64,000 nt of DNA from an uncultured Oscillospiraceae bacterium (lineage in GTDB: Bacteria; Bacillota; Clostridia; Oscillospirales; Ruminococcaceae). The first letter of the stretch is position 1; every line of letters begins with the position of its first letter. Shown one piece after another: positions 31,801 to 43,088 of the stretch. The DNA lies in the NCBI GenBank assembly GCA_900547455.1, contig URGV01000001.1, positions 1 to 64,000 of the forward strand, read 5' to 3'. The notes below the pieces were generated by a model. That model was not told the DNA's origin and ran no database searches. It was given only the letters and a program-made list of their open reading frames with translations. The translations under genes were made by a program, and so were the position numbers.

Positions 31801-32694
31801 TTATGCCAGTGCGGAGGAGCCGACCGTCATCTCGGAAGCGGCATCTTCGCTGGAAATTTCGGTGTCCTCATCGTAGCTTTCTTCATCATATTCGTCGGAT
31901 TCGGCATACTCCACATCCGGGTCTTCCTCAATCAGGTTCAGCAGACCGTTCACGTCCAGCCGCATCGAAAAGCGGTCGTTGAGGTAGGCGATGTACCGCC
32001 CGCCCTCATAGTCGGCAAAGACGCGGGCAGAAAGGTTTGGATACTGCTCCGGATCAATGCTGTCGAACAGGGTGCGGATCTGTTGAGCAAAGCCGGCCTT
32101 GTCGGTCTGATTGCCCAGGGTGATGTAGAGAACGACCCTGTCCGCAGAGGTCAGTTCCTGCGCGCTCATGCTTTCTCTGGCCGGGGTGACGCTGCGGATT
32201 TCGCAGTCGACGTCCAGTGCCTGCACGTCGAGACTGGAAGGGATCTGCTGGTACAGCTCGTCAAAGATTTCACCGCTGACCTGCTGCTCCACCTTCCAGC
32301 TGGCAGGGCCAAACTCCATGTACAGCGGGTAAAAGACGCTGCAGAAGCAGGCGACACAGATGACCAGCAGACAGAACAGCGTTCCCCAGAAATCGTACCG
32401 GAGCTCCTCGCCGTGGTGGCGGCTGTACTGCCAGATGATTTCGATGCCCAGCAGGATCAGCAGCACCGGCGAAAAACGCATCAGGCTAAAGAGGTCGAAC
32501 GGCTTAAAGAAAAAGACCAGCAGGATGATGCCGACCAGAATCAAGGTGACGCCCATCGTCAGGGTGCCGATGCGGCGCGTTGGACGCTTGGGCGGTTGGT
32601 GCGGCTGATATGGATTGGGGGTTGGGCCGCTGTTTGACCTGTTGTTTTGTTTTCTATTTTGATTTGAGTCGGAATAATCATTCTGATTTAACAT
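31801..32694 (-). CDS. Membrane protein of the ECF-sigma operon
   Basis: A 297-residue protein. An Asn/Gln/Pro-rich cytoplasmic N-terminus (about 1-40) precedes a DUF5668-like pair of helices (MGVTLILVGIILLVFFF and SPVLLILLGIEIIWQYS), then a third helix (about 110-130). A large extracellular domain ends in an acidic Glu/Asp/Ser tail. Related domains occur in cell-envelope stress proteins of the LiaF kind, but this is remote. Last gene of the sigma-factor operon. Confidence 0.7.
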   Translation of the reverse strand: MLNQNDYSDSNQNRKQNNRSNSGPTPNPYQPHQPPKRPTRRIGTLTMGVTLILVGIILLVFFFKPFDLFSLMRFSPVLLILLGIEIIWQYSRHHGEELRYDFWGTLFCLLVICVACFCSVFYPLYMEFGPASWKVEQQVSGEIFDELYQQIPSSLDVQALDVDCEIRSVTPARESMSAQELTSADRVVLYITLGNQTDKAGFAQQIRTLFDSIDPEQYPNLSARVFADYEGGRYIAYLNDRFSMRLDVNGLLNLIEEDPDVEYAESDEYDEESYDEDTEISSEDAASEMTVGSSALA

Positions 32695-32732
32695 GATAGC
32701 ACCTTCCTTTTGGGAATAGAAACGGAGGGGGT

Positions 32733-32769
32733 GATTGTGTAACCGGAAATCCTTCCCGGTTACACAATC
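32733..32769 (-). promoter_or_regulatory. Intercistronic hairpin without T tract
   Basis: A perfect 14-bp stem, GATTGTGTAACCGG/CCGGTTACACAATC (32733-32746 and 32756-32769), lies between two genes of the ECF-sigma operon. With no T run behind it, it looks more like an RNA stability or processing element than a terminator. Confidence 0.5.
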
Positions 32770-32778
32770 GTTCGTCCG

Positions 32779-33336
32779 TTAAAGAGATTGGTTTTCCTGG
32801 TGAGAGGAATCTTGGTGGTATTCCTGGTAGTCATCCTCGATTGCTTTGTGCGAGACGGTGCTGCGGATCAGATAGATACCCAGCAGGATGATGCCTACTG
32901 CGACGATCAGTGTCGGCAGGCCCTCAAAGAGCGGGTAGAGGTTGATGTTGAAGGTGAAGTAGAAGATTGGCACCACAAAGGTATGGAGCAGAATATAGAT
33001 ACCGACCAGAATCAGCAGCACACCGGCCAGCAGGTGACGGCGCTGGAAAAATTTAACCAGTTCCGGCGCGTTGATCGAATCCAGATGGAACAGGAAATCG
33101 TCCTGCGGGAGGAATTCATAGCTCATCGAGCGCAGATTCATCGTATCAAAAAAGGCATAAAACCAGATGATAGGCAACAAAAAAGCAAGAAAGCTTAATC
33201 CAAGAAAACCCATGATGGCAAATATCAGAAAGAACAGACCCATCAGCGAGACGCCACGCTTCATGTATCCCAGATACATCTGGCCGGCGCCGGGCCACAG
33301 TGCGAACAAGAAGGTCAGAATCCTACTTTTTCTCAT
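32779..33336 (-). CDS. Multi-pass membrane protein of the ECF-sigma operon
   Basis: A 185-residue membrane protein. The start MRKSRILTFLFALWPGAGQMYLGYMKRG is TM2-domain-like (GAGQMYLGY), followed by helices at about 30-60 and further helices at about 100-160. The cytoplasmic tail is rich in Glu, Gln and His. It lies between the anti-sigma gene and the gene at 31801, on the same strand. The function is unknown; expression under the ECF sigma factor is likely from gene order. Confidence 0.7.
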   Translation of the reverse strand: MRKSRILTFLFALWPGAGQMYLGYMKRGVSLMGLFFLIFAIMGFLGLSFLAFLLPIIWFYAFFDTMNLRSMSYEFLPQDDFLFHLDSINAPELVKFFQRRHLLAGVLLILVGIYILLHTFVVPIFYFTFNINLYPLFEGLPTLIVAVGIILLGIYLIRSTVSHKAIEDDYQEYHQDSSHQENQSL

Positions 33337-33362
33337 AACAAAAACTCCTTTGACAGAAAACT

Positions 33363-33407
33363 ATTCCCAAACCCCTTTGGGAATTTGGAAGAACCTGGTT
33401 CTTCCAA
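33363..33407 (-). promoter_or_regulatory. Two tandem perfect palindromes in an intercistronic leader
   Basis: ATTCCCAAA-cccc-TTTGGGAAT (33363-33384) is followed without a gap by TTGGAAGAACC-t-GGTTCTTCCAA (33385-33407). Neither has a T tract on the minus strand. They lie between the anti-sigma gene and the next gene of the operon. Three GATTCATCC repeats (33419, 33462, 33481) are nearby. Confidence 0.55.
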
Positions 33408-33521
33408 GCATACTATTCGATTCATCCATAAAGAAACTCTTTTCAATTGACTGTATTCCGTGATTCATCCATCCGATTTTGATTCATCCTGTAAAAGAAA
33501 CCCAGTGTTGGTGTAGCCGGC

Positions 33522-34088
33522 TTACTGGTTTTTGGGGGAGAAGGAAAATTTCCATTTCAGAAAATCTCCCTGCAGAGAACGGAAGAAATCTCCCAAGCTG
33601 CTGGAAATCTCCTCGGTCTGTTCCAGAATGGTCTGGGAGGAGCTGTGCAGTCCCTCCACCATGTTGTCAACAACTCCGGACAAGGTTCCGGAAGTGAACA
33701 GGCCGCCGGACCAAAAGACCAGCGCCAGTGACGCGGCAACCACCAGGGAGGTGGCCTTCTTCAAATAAAAGACCTGCGCCCTCTGCCGCAGCTTTTGCAG
33801 AATGCCGGGCAGCAGCGGCTGCGGCGGTTCGATCAGGTGGGCGGTGACGGGAAGCGCCTGTTCTGCGCCGCCTGCATCGGGGATCGGCTCTCCGCATAAA
33901 ATAGCGGTGTATCGTTCCAGACAGCGGTCGCAGAAGGAAAGGTGTTCCGAGACCTCCAGGCTTTGCAGAGGATCCAGCTTTTCCTGGATCAAAAGCGCGA
34001 AGGCGCTGTCTGTCAGATGGCCGTCAGCGGTGAAGAGCTCCAGATTTTCCAGTGGCATCCCAACCGACGACTCATCGATTTTTTTCAT
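33522..34088 (-). CDS. Anti-sigma factor, zinc-finger type
   Basis: A 188-residue membrane protein. The cytosolic N-terminus holds a HLSFCDRC motif (H-x3-C-x2-C, about residues 49-56), the zinc-binding anti-sigma (ZAS-like) signature. One membrane helix (about residues 132-150) follows, then a short external amphipathic region. The start overlaps the end of the sigma-factor gene by 17 bases. It should hold the ECF factor inactive until an envelope signal releases it. Confidence 0.82.
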   Translation of the reverse strand: MKKIDESSVGMPLENLELFTADGHLTDSAFALLIQEKLDPLQSLEVSEHLSFCDRCLERYTAILCGEPIPDAGGAEQALPVTAHLIEPPQPLLPGILQKLRQRAQVFYLKKATSLVVAASLALVFWSGGLFTSGTLSGVVDNMVEGLHSSSQTILEQTEEISSSLGDFFRSLQGDFLKWKFSFSPKNQ

Positions 34089-34614
34089 AGCTGTATACCT
34101 CCTTAATCTGTTTTTGTAAGATCGCTCTTGCGCGGTAAAGCTGCGTCTCTACCGTTTTCTTGGGCCGGCCGAGAATCTGCGCGATCTCCTGCGTGTCCTT
34201 TTCTTCCAGAAAACGCAGGATGCACACCTCCCGGTACGGCTCCTTGAGGGAGCGGATCATTTGCTCGATGGCGTTGGAACCCTCCTTTTGGATGTACGCT
34301 TCGTCCGGCTGTTCGGAAAAATCCGCCGCCCGCATACTGGCTATATCCTCCACCGAATCCTCCTCGCTGGAGGCCAGCATCACCCGCCTGGAGTAGGCGC
34401 TGTTGAGGTAATCCTTAGCTTTGTTGGTGGCGATTCGGGCAATCCAGGGCTTGTAGTTGTCACCCTGATAGCTGTCGATGTGGCGGTAGGCGGAGAGGAA
34501 GGTTTCCTGCGAAAGGTTCTGCGCCTCGTGATAGTCTTTGACAAACTGGTAGCAGATGGTGAATACCAGCTTTTCATATTGGGTGACGAACTGACTAAAC
34601 TCCCGTTGTGTCAT
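34072..34614 (-). CDS. ECF-type RNA polymerase sigma factor
   Basis: A 180-residue sigma-70 family factor. Region 2 runs from about residue 8 to 80 (YEKLVFTICYQFVKDYHEAQ, then ETFLSAYRHI), and region 4 has the helix-turn-helix DTQEIAQILGRPKKTVETQL near residue 145. Regions 1 and 3 are absent, as in ECF factors. It is the first gene of an operon with its anti-sigma factor and two membrane proteins. Upstream (34615-34856) is an AT-rich region shared with the divergent gene at 34857. Confidence 0.92.
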   Translation of the reverse strand: MTQREFSQFVTQYEKLVFTICYQFVKDYHEAQNLSQETFLSAYRHIDSYQGDNYKPWIARIATNKAKDYLNSAYSRRVMLASSEEDSVEDIASMRAADFSEQPDEAYIQKEGSNAIEQMIRSLKEPYREVCILRFLEEKDTQEIAQILGRPKKTVETQLYRARAILQKQIKEVYSYEKNR

Positions 34615-34856
34615 GCAAAGTATTCACCAGCTTTCCGTTTTACAAATTTGTTCCTTCCGGAACCCCTTACACTTATGAAACGGGGCGGGGAAGAACAATA
34701 CTTCAAAAAATAAAAATTTTTTCTTTTTTGTGTCCACAATTAGGCAATCTATCGTAAATTGTGAAAAAAGGGAAAAAATTGACAGGATTAGATTGACACT
34801 TGACAAATTTTGTAGTAACCTGAAAATGGATTAAATTTTTTTAAGGAGGAAGGTTT

Positions 34857-36257
34857 ATGAATGGCAAAAAGATCATTTTGATCACGACCCTTGTCGCATC
34901 CATTATCCTGATCAGCCTTACCATGCTCTTTGCCCGATTTGTTCTGCAGATAGATTTTACCGGGAATGATACACAGCAAACACTGGAGAACACGTCCGGG
35001 GAAACATCCTCGCAGACGCAGGAGGAGGACCAGCAGACCGAGCCGTCTGTCGATCAGCCGCAGTCCCCCCAGTCGGAAGAGGAAAATACCCAGACCGAAG
35101 ATGAAAATAAGGATGAACAGGACGCGGATCAACAAGAAAATACAGATGAGGAGCAGACAGCCTTTGCTCCAAAATCCACCATCACAACCGCGCAGATCAC
35201 CATCACCCAGGACGATGGCACCGGGCAGCTGACCATCGGTCAGGCGGAGGAGGAAGCGGACCAGCAGGCCGAGCAGGCCAAACTGGACCAGCTGCTGCAG
35301 GAGATTCAGAAGCTGCAGCTGGTGAGCGTGGGACAGTCGGTTGCCCTGCAGGATGCCAACTGGGAGGCTTCGCTCAACCTGAGCATGGAGGACGGCACCG
35401 CCCTCAGCTGCAGGCTGTACGATTCCACCCTGTCCGGCAGCAAGACCACCCTCTCCACCGGCTCCACCACCTATGAGTCCACCGAGTCGATCAGCAGCAT
35501 CCGTACCCTGCTGGAGGGCTGGCTCGAGGAGGAGACACAGAACGGCTTGAACATCGCTGCGGACGAGTTTGAGCAGGCCTCCCGCGTCCTTGCACTGGAT
35601 CTTGGCAGCATGGAGGTGCAGGACATTGCCGCCAGCAAAGCGGCCCTGCAGGAGGCGCTGGGCGCGCTGAAGGTCACCGATACCCTCACCGGCAGCATCA
35701 ACCCGGGCGTGGAAAACACCGACCTCACCATGATCAATCTCGCCGACGATGAGCACACCCTCTTTACATTTGAGTTTTATGAGACCGGCATCCTGGCCTA
35801 CCGCTCGGAAAATAATCAGGAATTTTACGTCTGCGAACCGGCCAGCCTCGCCAGCTTTTACCAGACGGTGGAGCAGATCTGTTCCCAGTACTCCTCCACC
35901 CCGGCCAGCCTTGCGCTGATGGATTACGGCGCGCTGAACAGCATGACCATCTCCAGCACGACCGGCACCTCCCGCAAAGAGGTTGGCCTGATCCGCGATC
36001 ACGCGCAGACGCTGTTCTCCTTCCTGCAGCAGCTGCATGTCAGCAAGGGCAGCGTGCGCGAGGAGAGCGTGATGTTCAGCCGCCCGGAATATCACGCCGA
36101 CATTGAATTTGCCAGCGGCATGGTGATCCGCCTGGACATCAACAGCGGAAGTTTGCTCATCGACGGCGGCGACGGCGTCATTCTGCACTACACGATGATT
36201 GGCGACAGCAATATGGATCGTGTCCGCGCCGAATTTGAGCGCCTCATCAACGACTAG
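34857..36257 (+). CDS. Exported protein with acidic linker
   Basis: A 466-residue protein. The N-terminal helix (about 5-30) is a signal anchor, followed by a 75-residue linker made mostly of Glu, Gln, Asp, Thr and Pro, and then a repeated alpha/beta domain: residues around LDQLLQEIQKLQLVSVGQS and around NTDLTMINLADDEHTLFTFEFY. The second unit resembles part of the next two genes. No enzyme motif is seen. GGAGGAAGG precedes the ATG. It is divergent from the sigma operon. Confidence 0.7.
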   Translation: MNGKKIILITTLVASIILISLTMLFARFVLQIDFTGNDTQQTLENTSGETSSQTQEEDQQTEPSVDQPQSPQSEEENTQTEDENKDEQDADQQENTDEEQTAFAPKSTITTAQITITQDDGTGQLTIGQAEEEADQQAEQAKLDQLLQEIQKLQLVSVGQSVALQDANWEASLNLSMEDGTALSCRLYDSTLSGSKTTLSTGSTTYESTESISSIRTLLEGWLEEETQNGLNIAADEFEQASRVLALDLGSMEVQDIAASKAALQEALGALKVTDTLTGSINPGVENTDLTMINLADDEHTLFTFEFYETGILAYRSENNQEFYVCEPASLASFYQTVEQICSQYSSTPASLALMDYGALNSMTISSTTGTSRKEVGLIRDHAQTLFSFLQQLHVSKGSVREESVMFSRPEYHADIEFASGMVIRLDINSGSLLIDGGDGVILHYTMIGDSNMDRVRAEFERLIND

Positions 36258-36518
36258 TCCAATCTCACCAACGGAATATTCATAATTCTGTTAGATTACA
36301 CAAAAAGGTACAAAATCGGATGACTTTTACATCATGCTTGTGGTATGATGAGGTTAGAAGGTTTTGTGCCTTTTTGTTTTTCCTCCCAATTCCTCCCCAG
36401 CGAATCGCACAGGCGACGGCGGCCTGTTTTGGCAAAGAGGGAGAATTAGGGGAAATAGCAGAGACGAAGTGAAGCAATTTTTCAAAATTTGGACACCGAA
36501 ACAATAGGAGGAGAGAAA

Positions 36519-37643
36519 ATGAAGAAAAGATTTTTCCAAAAGATGTTTGCCTTTGTTTTTGCTCTCACAATGCTGGGGTCGATCCTCTGCGGTGCGGCGG
36601 TCATTCTGCTGGACAAAGAAACAGAAGCGCCAGCGCCCTTTGCGCTTTCCGATGTTTGCAGCGTCACCTATCGAAACGGGAGCGGTCAGCAAATCACCAT
36701 CACCAACCGACCGATGCTTGACCAGTTTGTTGCCTTGATGAACACCGCCGGTGCAAAGCCGTCGCAGGTCAATCCCAACCTTCCAAACGGCATCGGTTTT
36801 TCGGTGCGTGGGCAAGGCTGGGAGATTGGCTACACGCTGGGCAGCCTGCCGGAGGATGTACAGGAACGGCAGATTATTTTTACCAGCCAGGGCGCCTATC
36901 AGGTGCAAAATGGCAAGACGATAATCAAGTTTTTGGAGGATGCCCTTGCAACCCTTGACCCTTACGGCTGCTTTGCGATGGGGAGAAGGGTTCAGCAGCT
37001 TCGCATCCTCGACAATCAAAAGCGGCAAGCGGCGCTGCTGGATTATGAGCGGGAGGAGGACTTCGCGCCCATCCTCGAATCCTTGGAGCTGCTGGAGCCC
37101 CAGAAGGTGGAGAAGGACCAGCTGGGGCTGCCGCTGACCGGCGCATCCGAACTGCGGATTGAGACGATTGGCCGGGACAGCAAAGAATACAGCTATCAAC
37201 TCTACCAGTATGGAGTAGCGGTTCAGTCGAATGGCGAAGAAGTGGGCTCTTTTCTCTGCGACCTGCCGGTCAGAAAGCAGCTCTATCGCGAAATGCAGAG
37301 CGTTTTTGATGGGAGCTCCAAGCACGCATCCTGGATGTCCCTTGCAAGGGCAGGCCGCATACGCGGCATGGAAGTGATGGTGGACGGTAAGGTGGTCGAG
37401 GAGGGCGTGACGCACCTGGAGAATTGGAAAGGTCTGAGGGTTGGTTCCGTCACCGAACGGGAGGCCCTCTGGACGGCCCCGGAGCTGGAATGCCGCATCC
37501 ACTTTGTCACCGGGGTCGATTACCGTGTGCAGATTTTAAACGGCAAACTGCGCATCTGGGCCTCGGATATGCCGCAGGTTTTGGAATACACCATTGGTGA
37601 CCAGCAGCAGGAAGCCCTGCTGGTCACCTTGCAAAACGCCTAA
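36519..37643 (+). CDS. Exported protein, paralog of the next gene
   Basis: A 374-residue protein with a signal peptide (MKKRFFQKMFAFVFALTMLG, cleavage near residue 25). Its mature part shares conserved blocks with the gene at 37695: DPYGCF(A/T), LELLEPQKV, TGASELR, YSYQLYQYGVAV, and near the end LRIWASDMPQVLEYT. These suggest a gene duplication. The function is unknown. AGGAGAG precedes the ATG at 36519. Confidence 0.72.
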   Translation: MKKRFFQKMFAFVFALTMLGSILCGAAVILLDKETEAPAPFALSDVCSVTYRNGSGQQITITNRPMLDQFVALMNTAGAKPSQVNPNLPNGIGFSVRGQGWEIGYTLGSLPEDVQERQIIFTSQGAYQVQNGKTIIKFLEDALATLDPYGCFAMGRRVQQLRILDNQKRQAALLDYEREEDFAPILESLELLEPQKVEKDQLGLPLTGASELRIETIGRDSKEYSYQLYQYGVAVQSNGEEVGSFLCDLPVRKQLYREMQSVFDGSSKHASWMSLARAGRIRGMEVMVDGKVVEEGVTHLENWKGLRVGSVTEREALWTAPELECRIHFVTGVDYRVQILNGKLRIWASDMPQVLEYTIGDQQQEALLVTLQNA

Positions 37644-37694
37644 CAGGGAAAACGGAATCCCTTTTGATAGAACAACACAGAGAGGAGAAAAAGT

Positions 37695-39449
37695 ATGAAG
37701 CAGAAGAAAATGTTATCGCTCCTGCTGGCAGCGGCGACGCTGATGAGCGGCCTGTCACTCACCGCCTTCGCGCAGGAGGAAAACCTGTTTGTGCTGGAGG
37801 ACCCGTATATGATTGAGTACAGCGTCGGGGAACGGGGACTCAACTTCAGCAGCGAGCAGGCCATCCAGCAGGTGGAGAAAGCCTTTGCCGGTCTTGACCC
37901 GACACCTATCGGTCAAGATACGGTGGTGGAGCAGGACGCCCGCTATCTGGAAATCTGGCAGGATTCAATGCCGGATCGGTTTATCTTTCAGGACGACAAG
38001 CTGCTGACCTACCCGAATGACTACAAGATCCCCCAGGCGCTGCTCGATCTGGAAGCAGACCTGCAGGCGCAGATGAAGGAGCTAGACCCCTACGGCTACT
38101 TTACCTGGTCGGAGGACTATACCTGCATCTGCCTGCTGGACAATACCAGCCGCTATGCGGTCTTTAACGAGGAGACGGAAAACAAGATTCTGATGCTGGA
38201 ACGGTTGCAGTCGCTTGAGCCCTCCAAGATCAACGCCTCGCAAAAGGCAACCTTAGGCAAGGAGCGAACCGGCGCTTCCGAGCTCCGTGTCAATGTTGCC
38301 ACGGCGGCCAGCCTTCCGGAAAATGTGACCTACTCCTACCAGTTTTATGACAAGGGCGTCGCCGTCACCGCATACACCGGCGACGGCGCAGGTGTGACCC
38401 AGTATTTTGCCTGTGACCCGACAGCGATCGGCAGCCTGACCGCGCAGATGCAGAAGTTCTATGACAGCCAGCAAAAATCCGCCACCTGGCTTGCCATCAT
38501 CAACCCCGCCCGGGTGGAGAGCCTTCACGTTGGACGAAAGGGAAAAGAGCCGGGCGAACCATACGGCGAAGCCTTCCCACTGACTAATTGGAACAGTGCT
38601 GCGATTATCGACTTGCTGCGCACCCTGCCGGTGGAGGGCGCTGCGGAGACCAACCGCCTGTGGACAAGGCCGGACGTCGAGTACCGCCTTGGCTTCACCA
38701 ACGCCCTGACCTATTGCGTACAGGTGCAGGGCAACCAGCTGCGCGTCTGGGCCTCGGATATGTCGCAGGTGCTGCAGTTCACCGTCCCGCAAAAAGAGGT
38801 GGAGGAGCTGCTGACCGAGACGGACAACCGCATCACCTACGAGAAGGAGAACATCGAAAAGCCAAATCCGGAGACCGCAAAGCCGGTCATCTATCTCTAC
38901 CCCGAGCAGGAAACGAAGGTCAACGTGCAGCTTACCTTTAACGGCACCCTCACCAGCACCTACCCGACTCTGCCGCCGGAAGGCTGGACCGTCGCTGCAC
39001 AGCCGGACGGCACCCTCACCGATGAGGAGGGCAGAAGCTACCGTTACCTTTTCTGGGAGGGAGTTGCGGATGTCGACTGGAAGCAGGACAGTGGTTTTCT
39101 TGTCAAAGCGGAGGACGCGCGCGAATTCCTCGAACAAAGCCTCACCCAGCTGGGATTAAACGAGCTGGAACAGAACGATTTCATCACCTACTGGCTGCCC
39201 AAGTTGGAGAAGAACGGGGAAAGCTTTGTCACCTTTGCCGCAAAGCAGTACACCGACAACGCCGTCCTCACCGTCACCCCACAACCGGACAGCGTCCTGC
39301 GGGTGCAGATGCTGATTTCCAAGGTGGACGACAGCAACCGCGCTGCCTTCCAAAAGCTCCCGGAGCAGGAGCTGCCGCGTTTTGAGCGGGAAGGATTTGT
39401 CCTGGTCGAGTGGGGCGGCACCGACCTTGGCACCGGCAAAACAGCCTAA
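37695..39449 (+). CDS. Exported protein, paralog with extra C-terminal domain
   Basis: A 584-residue protein with a signal peptide (about residues 1-26, ending LTAFAQ). Residues 30-380 repeat the architecture of the preceding gene (LDPYGYFTWSED, LQSLEPSKI, TGASELRVN, LRVWASDMSQVLQF). An additional domain starts at AKPVIYLYPEQETKVNVQL and contains Trp-rich strands such as YLFWEGVADVDW; this kind of domain is common at the end of secreted clostridial proteins. No catalytic residues are evident. A strong terminator follows. Confidence 0.75.
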   Translation: MKQKKMLSLLLAAATLMSGLSLTAFAQEENLFVLEDPYMIEYSVGERGLNFSSEQAIQQVEKAFAGLDPTPIGQDTVVEQDARYLEIWQDSMPDRFIFQDDKLLTYPNDYKIPQALLDLEADLQAQMKELDPYGYFTWSEDYTCICLLDNTSRYAVFNEETENKILMLERLQSLEPSKINASQKATLGKERTGASELRVNVATAASLPENVTYSYQFYDKGVAVTAYTGDGAGVTQYFACDPTAIGSLTAQMQKFYDSQQKSATWLAIINPARVESLHVGRKGKEPGEPYGEAFPLTNWNSAAIIDLLRTLPVEGAAETNRLWTRPDVEYRLGFTNALTYCVQVQGNQLRVWASDMSQVLQFTVPQKEVEELLTETDNRITYEKENIEKPNPETAKPVIYLYPEQETKVNVQLTFNGTLTSTYPTLPPEGWTVAAQPDGTLTDEEGRSYRYLFWEGVADVDWKQDSGFLVKAEDAREFLEQSLTQLGLNELEQNDFITYWLPKLEKNGESFVTFAAKQYTDNAVLTVTPQPDSVLRVQMLISKVDDSNRAAFQKLPEQELPRFEREGFVLVEWGGTDLGTGKTA

Positions 39450-39477
39450 AAGATTGACCGGGAAATAGCCGCACAAA

Positions 39478-39518
39478 CCAAAAGGCTTAGAAAGCAAACG
39501 CTTTCTAAGCCTTTTTTG
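39478..39518. terminator. Bidirectional terminator
   Basis: AAAAGGCTTAGAAAGC/GCTTTCTAAGCCTTTT stem (39480-39495 and 39500-39515), between convergent genes. Confidence 0.9.
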
Positions 39519-39537
39519 AATCTCTTTCAAAGAGCGG

Positions 39538-40194
39538 TTATTCTTCCTGGTTTGCGTCCGGGTCGATGCCGCGGCTCTGCAGGAAGATGCGCACCGCGTG
39601 CTCCACCAGGTCGCAGCTCTTTTCGATGCCCAGCAGCGAGGTGTTCAGGCACAGATCGTATGTTCTGGCGTCGCCCCACTCCATGCCGGTGACGCTGCGG
39701 TAATATTTGGCGCGGTCCTTATCCATCTTTTTAATCTTCTTTTTGGCTTCGTCCTTGCTGACGCCGTAGATTTCGGCGATGTGGTCGATGCGGTCCTCCA
39801 TGTCGGAGGAGAGGAAGATGCGGATGCAGTTGGGGTTGTCCCGCAGGAGGTAGTCGGCGCAGCGTCCAACGATGACGCAGCTTCTGCTGCTGGCAAATTC
39901 ACAGATCAGCCGGCTCTGCACACCGATCAGCTCCGCCTCGGTGGTGACATAATTAAAAGCCATGCTGTTTCCGCCATAGGCGACAGGGAAGACGTTCTGC
40001 ATAAAGTTCATCGACCGCTCGTCGATGCTGGCCAGATATGCCTCGTCCACGTTGAGTTCTTTGGAGGCGCAGGCCAAAATTTCACGGTCGTAATAATGAA
40101 TGTGAAAGCGCCGGGCAAGCTCCTTGCCGACCATTCTGCCGCCGCTGCCGCGCTCTCTGCCGATGGTGATGACAAATCTTTGGTTTTTATTCAT
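39538..40194 (-). CDS. Cytidylate kinase-like protein
   Basis: A 218-residue P-loop kinase of the cytidylate-kinase-like family. The P-loop is variant: ITIGRERGSGGRMVGKELA (about residues 9-27), and the sequence goes on YYDREIL, the VGRCADYLL block, and the RAKYYRSVTG lid. Such proteins are common in Firmicutes and their substrate is not settled; true Cmk has a different lid and length. A run of T-rich DNA and an AGGTGTTCG site precede the start. Confidence 0.85.
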   Translation of the reverse strand: MNKNQRFVITIGRERGSGGRMVGKELARRFHIHYYDREILACASKELNVDEAYLASIDERSMNFMQNVFPVAYGGNSMAFNYVTTEAELIGVQSRLICEFASSRSCVIVGRCADYLLRDNPNCIRIFLSSDMEDRIDHIAEIYGVSKDEAKKKIKKMDKDRAKYYRSVTGMEWGDARTYDLCLNTSLLGIEKSCDLVEHAVRIFLQSRGIDPDANQEE

Positions 40195-40300
40195 ACGAAC
40201 ACCTCCTTTATATCCATTATAGCATAAAAGAACAAAAAATCAATCAAGACAGCGTGAAAATTATATCTTTTTTCCAAAAGCGAAAAAGGTAAGGTGACAA

Positions 40301-40335
40301 AGAAGGGGCGCGGCGAAATTCGCCGCGCCCCTTGC
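40301..40335 (-). terminator. Terminator of lysS
   Basis: AAGGGGCGCGGCG/CGCCGCGCCCCTT stem (40303-40315 and 40321-40333) followed by TTCTTTGTC on the minus strand. Confidence 0.75.
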
Positions 40336-40362
40336 GCTCTCATTTTCAGAATAAAATTTTTA

Positions 40363-42345
<1,983 letters not shown>

Positions 42346-42449
42346 TCAATAAAATAAGATTACAAGGGTGATAGGGAGGGCGCTGTGCAAGGGCGCCCCC
42401 AACAAAAAAGATACTTCTATATTATAGCTTTTTTTTCGACGAAATACAA

Positions 42450-42519
42450 TCAAAAAAATACGGGCATTTTGTGCCGCACTTTCGTAAGATTCTACCAAAA
42501 GAGCGGCTGCAAAATGCCC
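42450..42519 (-). terminator. Terminator of greA
   Basis: A long stem with arms GGGCATTTTG(T)GCCGC at 42462-42477 and GCGGC(T)GCAAAATGCCC at 42503-42519, followed on the minus strand by TATTTTTTTG. Confidence 0.8.
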
Positions 42520-42546
42520 ATTTTCCATCGTGAAACAAAAAGGGAT

Positions 42547-43020
42547 TTATTCTACCTTGATGATCTGGTACTCGATCTGAGCGCCGGAGGGGATGGTGAC
42601 CTCGACTGTCTCGCCGGCCTTGTGCCCGAGCAGCGCCTTGCCGACAGGGGACTCGTCGGTGATGGTGGACATATCGTTGCTGGATTCGACCGAGCTAATG
42701 ATGCGGTAGGTCATCTCATCGCCGAACTCCACGTCACGGATGGTGACAAAGCTGCCCAGGGAAACGGTGCCCTTGACGGTGTCGGATTTTTCGATGATCT
42801 TTACGTTTTTGAGCTGATTTTCCAGAGTCAGGATGCGGGCCTCCACAATGGCCTGCTCGTTTTTCGCCTCATCATATTCGCTGTTCTCAGAAAGATCGCC
42901 GAAGCCGCGTGCAACACGGATTTTCTCGGAGATCTCTGCGCGGCGGGTCGTTTTCAGCTCGTTGAGCTCCTTGACCAGGTCGTCGTAGCCCTCTTTGGTC
43001 ATCACGATCTCGTTTGCCAT
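42547..43020 (-). CDS. greA: Transcription elongation factor GreA
   Basis: A 157-residue GreA, which rescues backtracked RNA polymerase by stimulating transcript cleavage. The N-terminal coiled coil (TKEGYDDLVKELNELKTTRR) carries the tip acidic residues within RGFGDLSENSEYDEAK. The C-terminal FKBP-like domain is typical (ISSVESSNDMSTITDESPVG). The ATG at 43020 follows a GAGAGGAGC site. It has its own consensus promoter and a leader terminator-like hairpin. Confidence 0.96.
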   Translation of the reverse strand: MANEIVMTKEGYDDLVKELNELKTTRRAEISEKIRVARGFGDLSENSEYDEAKNEQAIVEARILTLENQLKNVKIIEKSDTVKGTVSLGSFVTIRDVEFGDEMTYRIISSVESSNDMSTITDESPVGKALLGHKAGETVEVTIPSGAQIEYQIIKVE

Positions 43021-43088
43021 GATACATGCTCCTCTCAGCGGTGGTTGCCGCCGTAAAAATATAATCCGCCGATTACCTTTCATCGACA

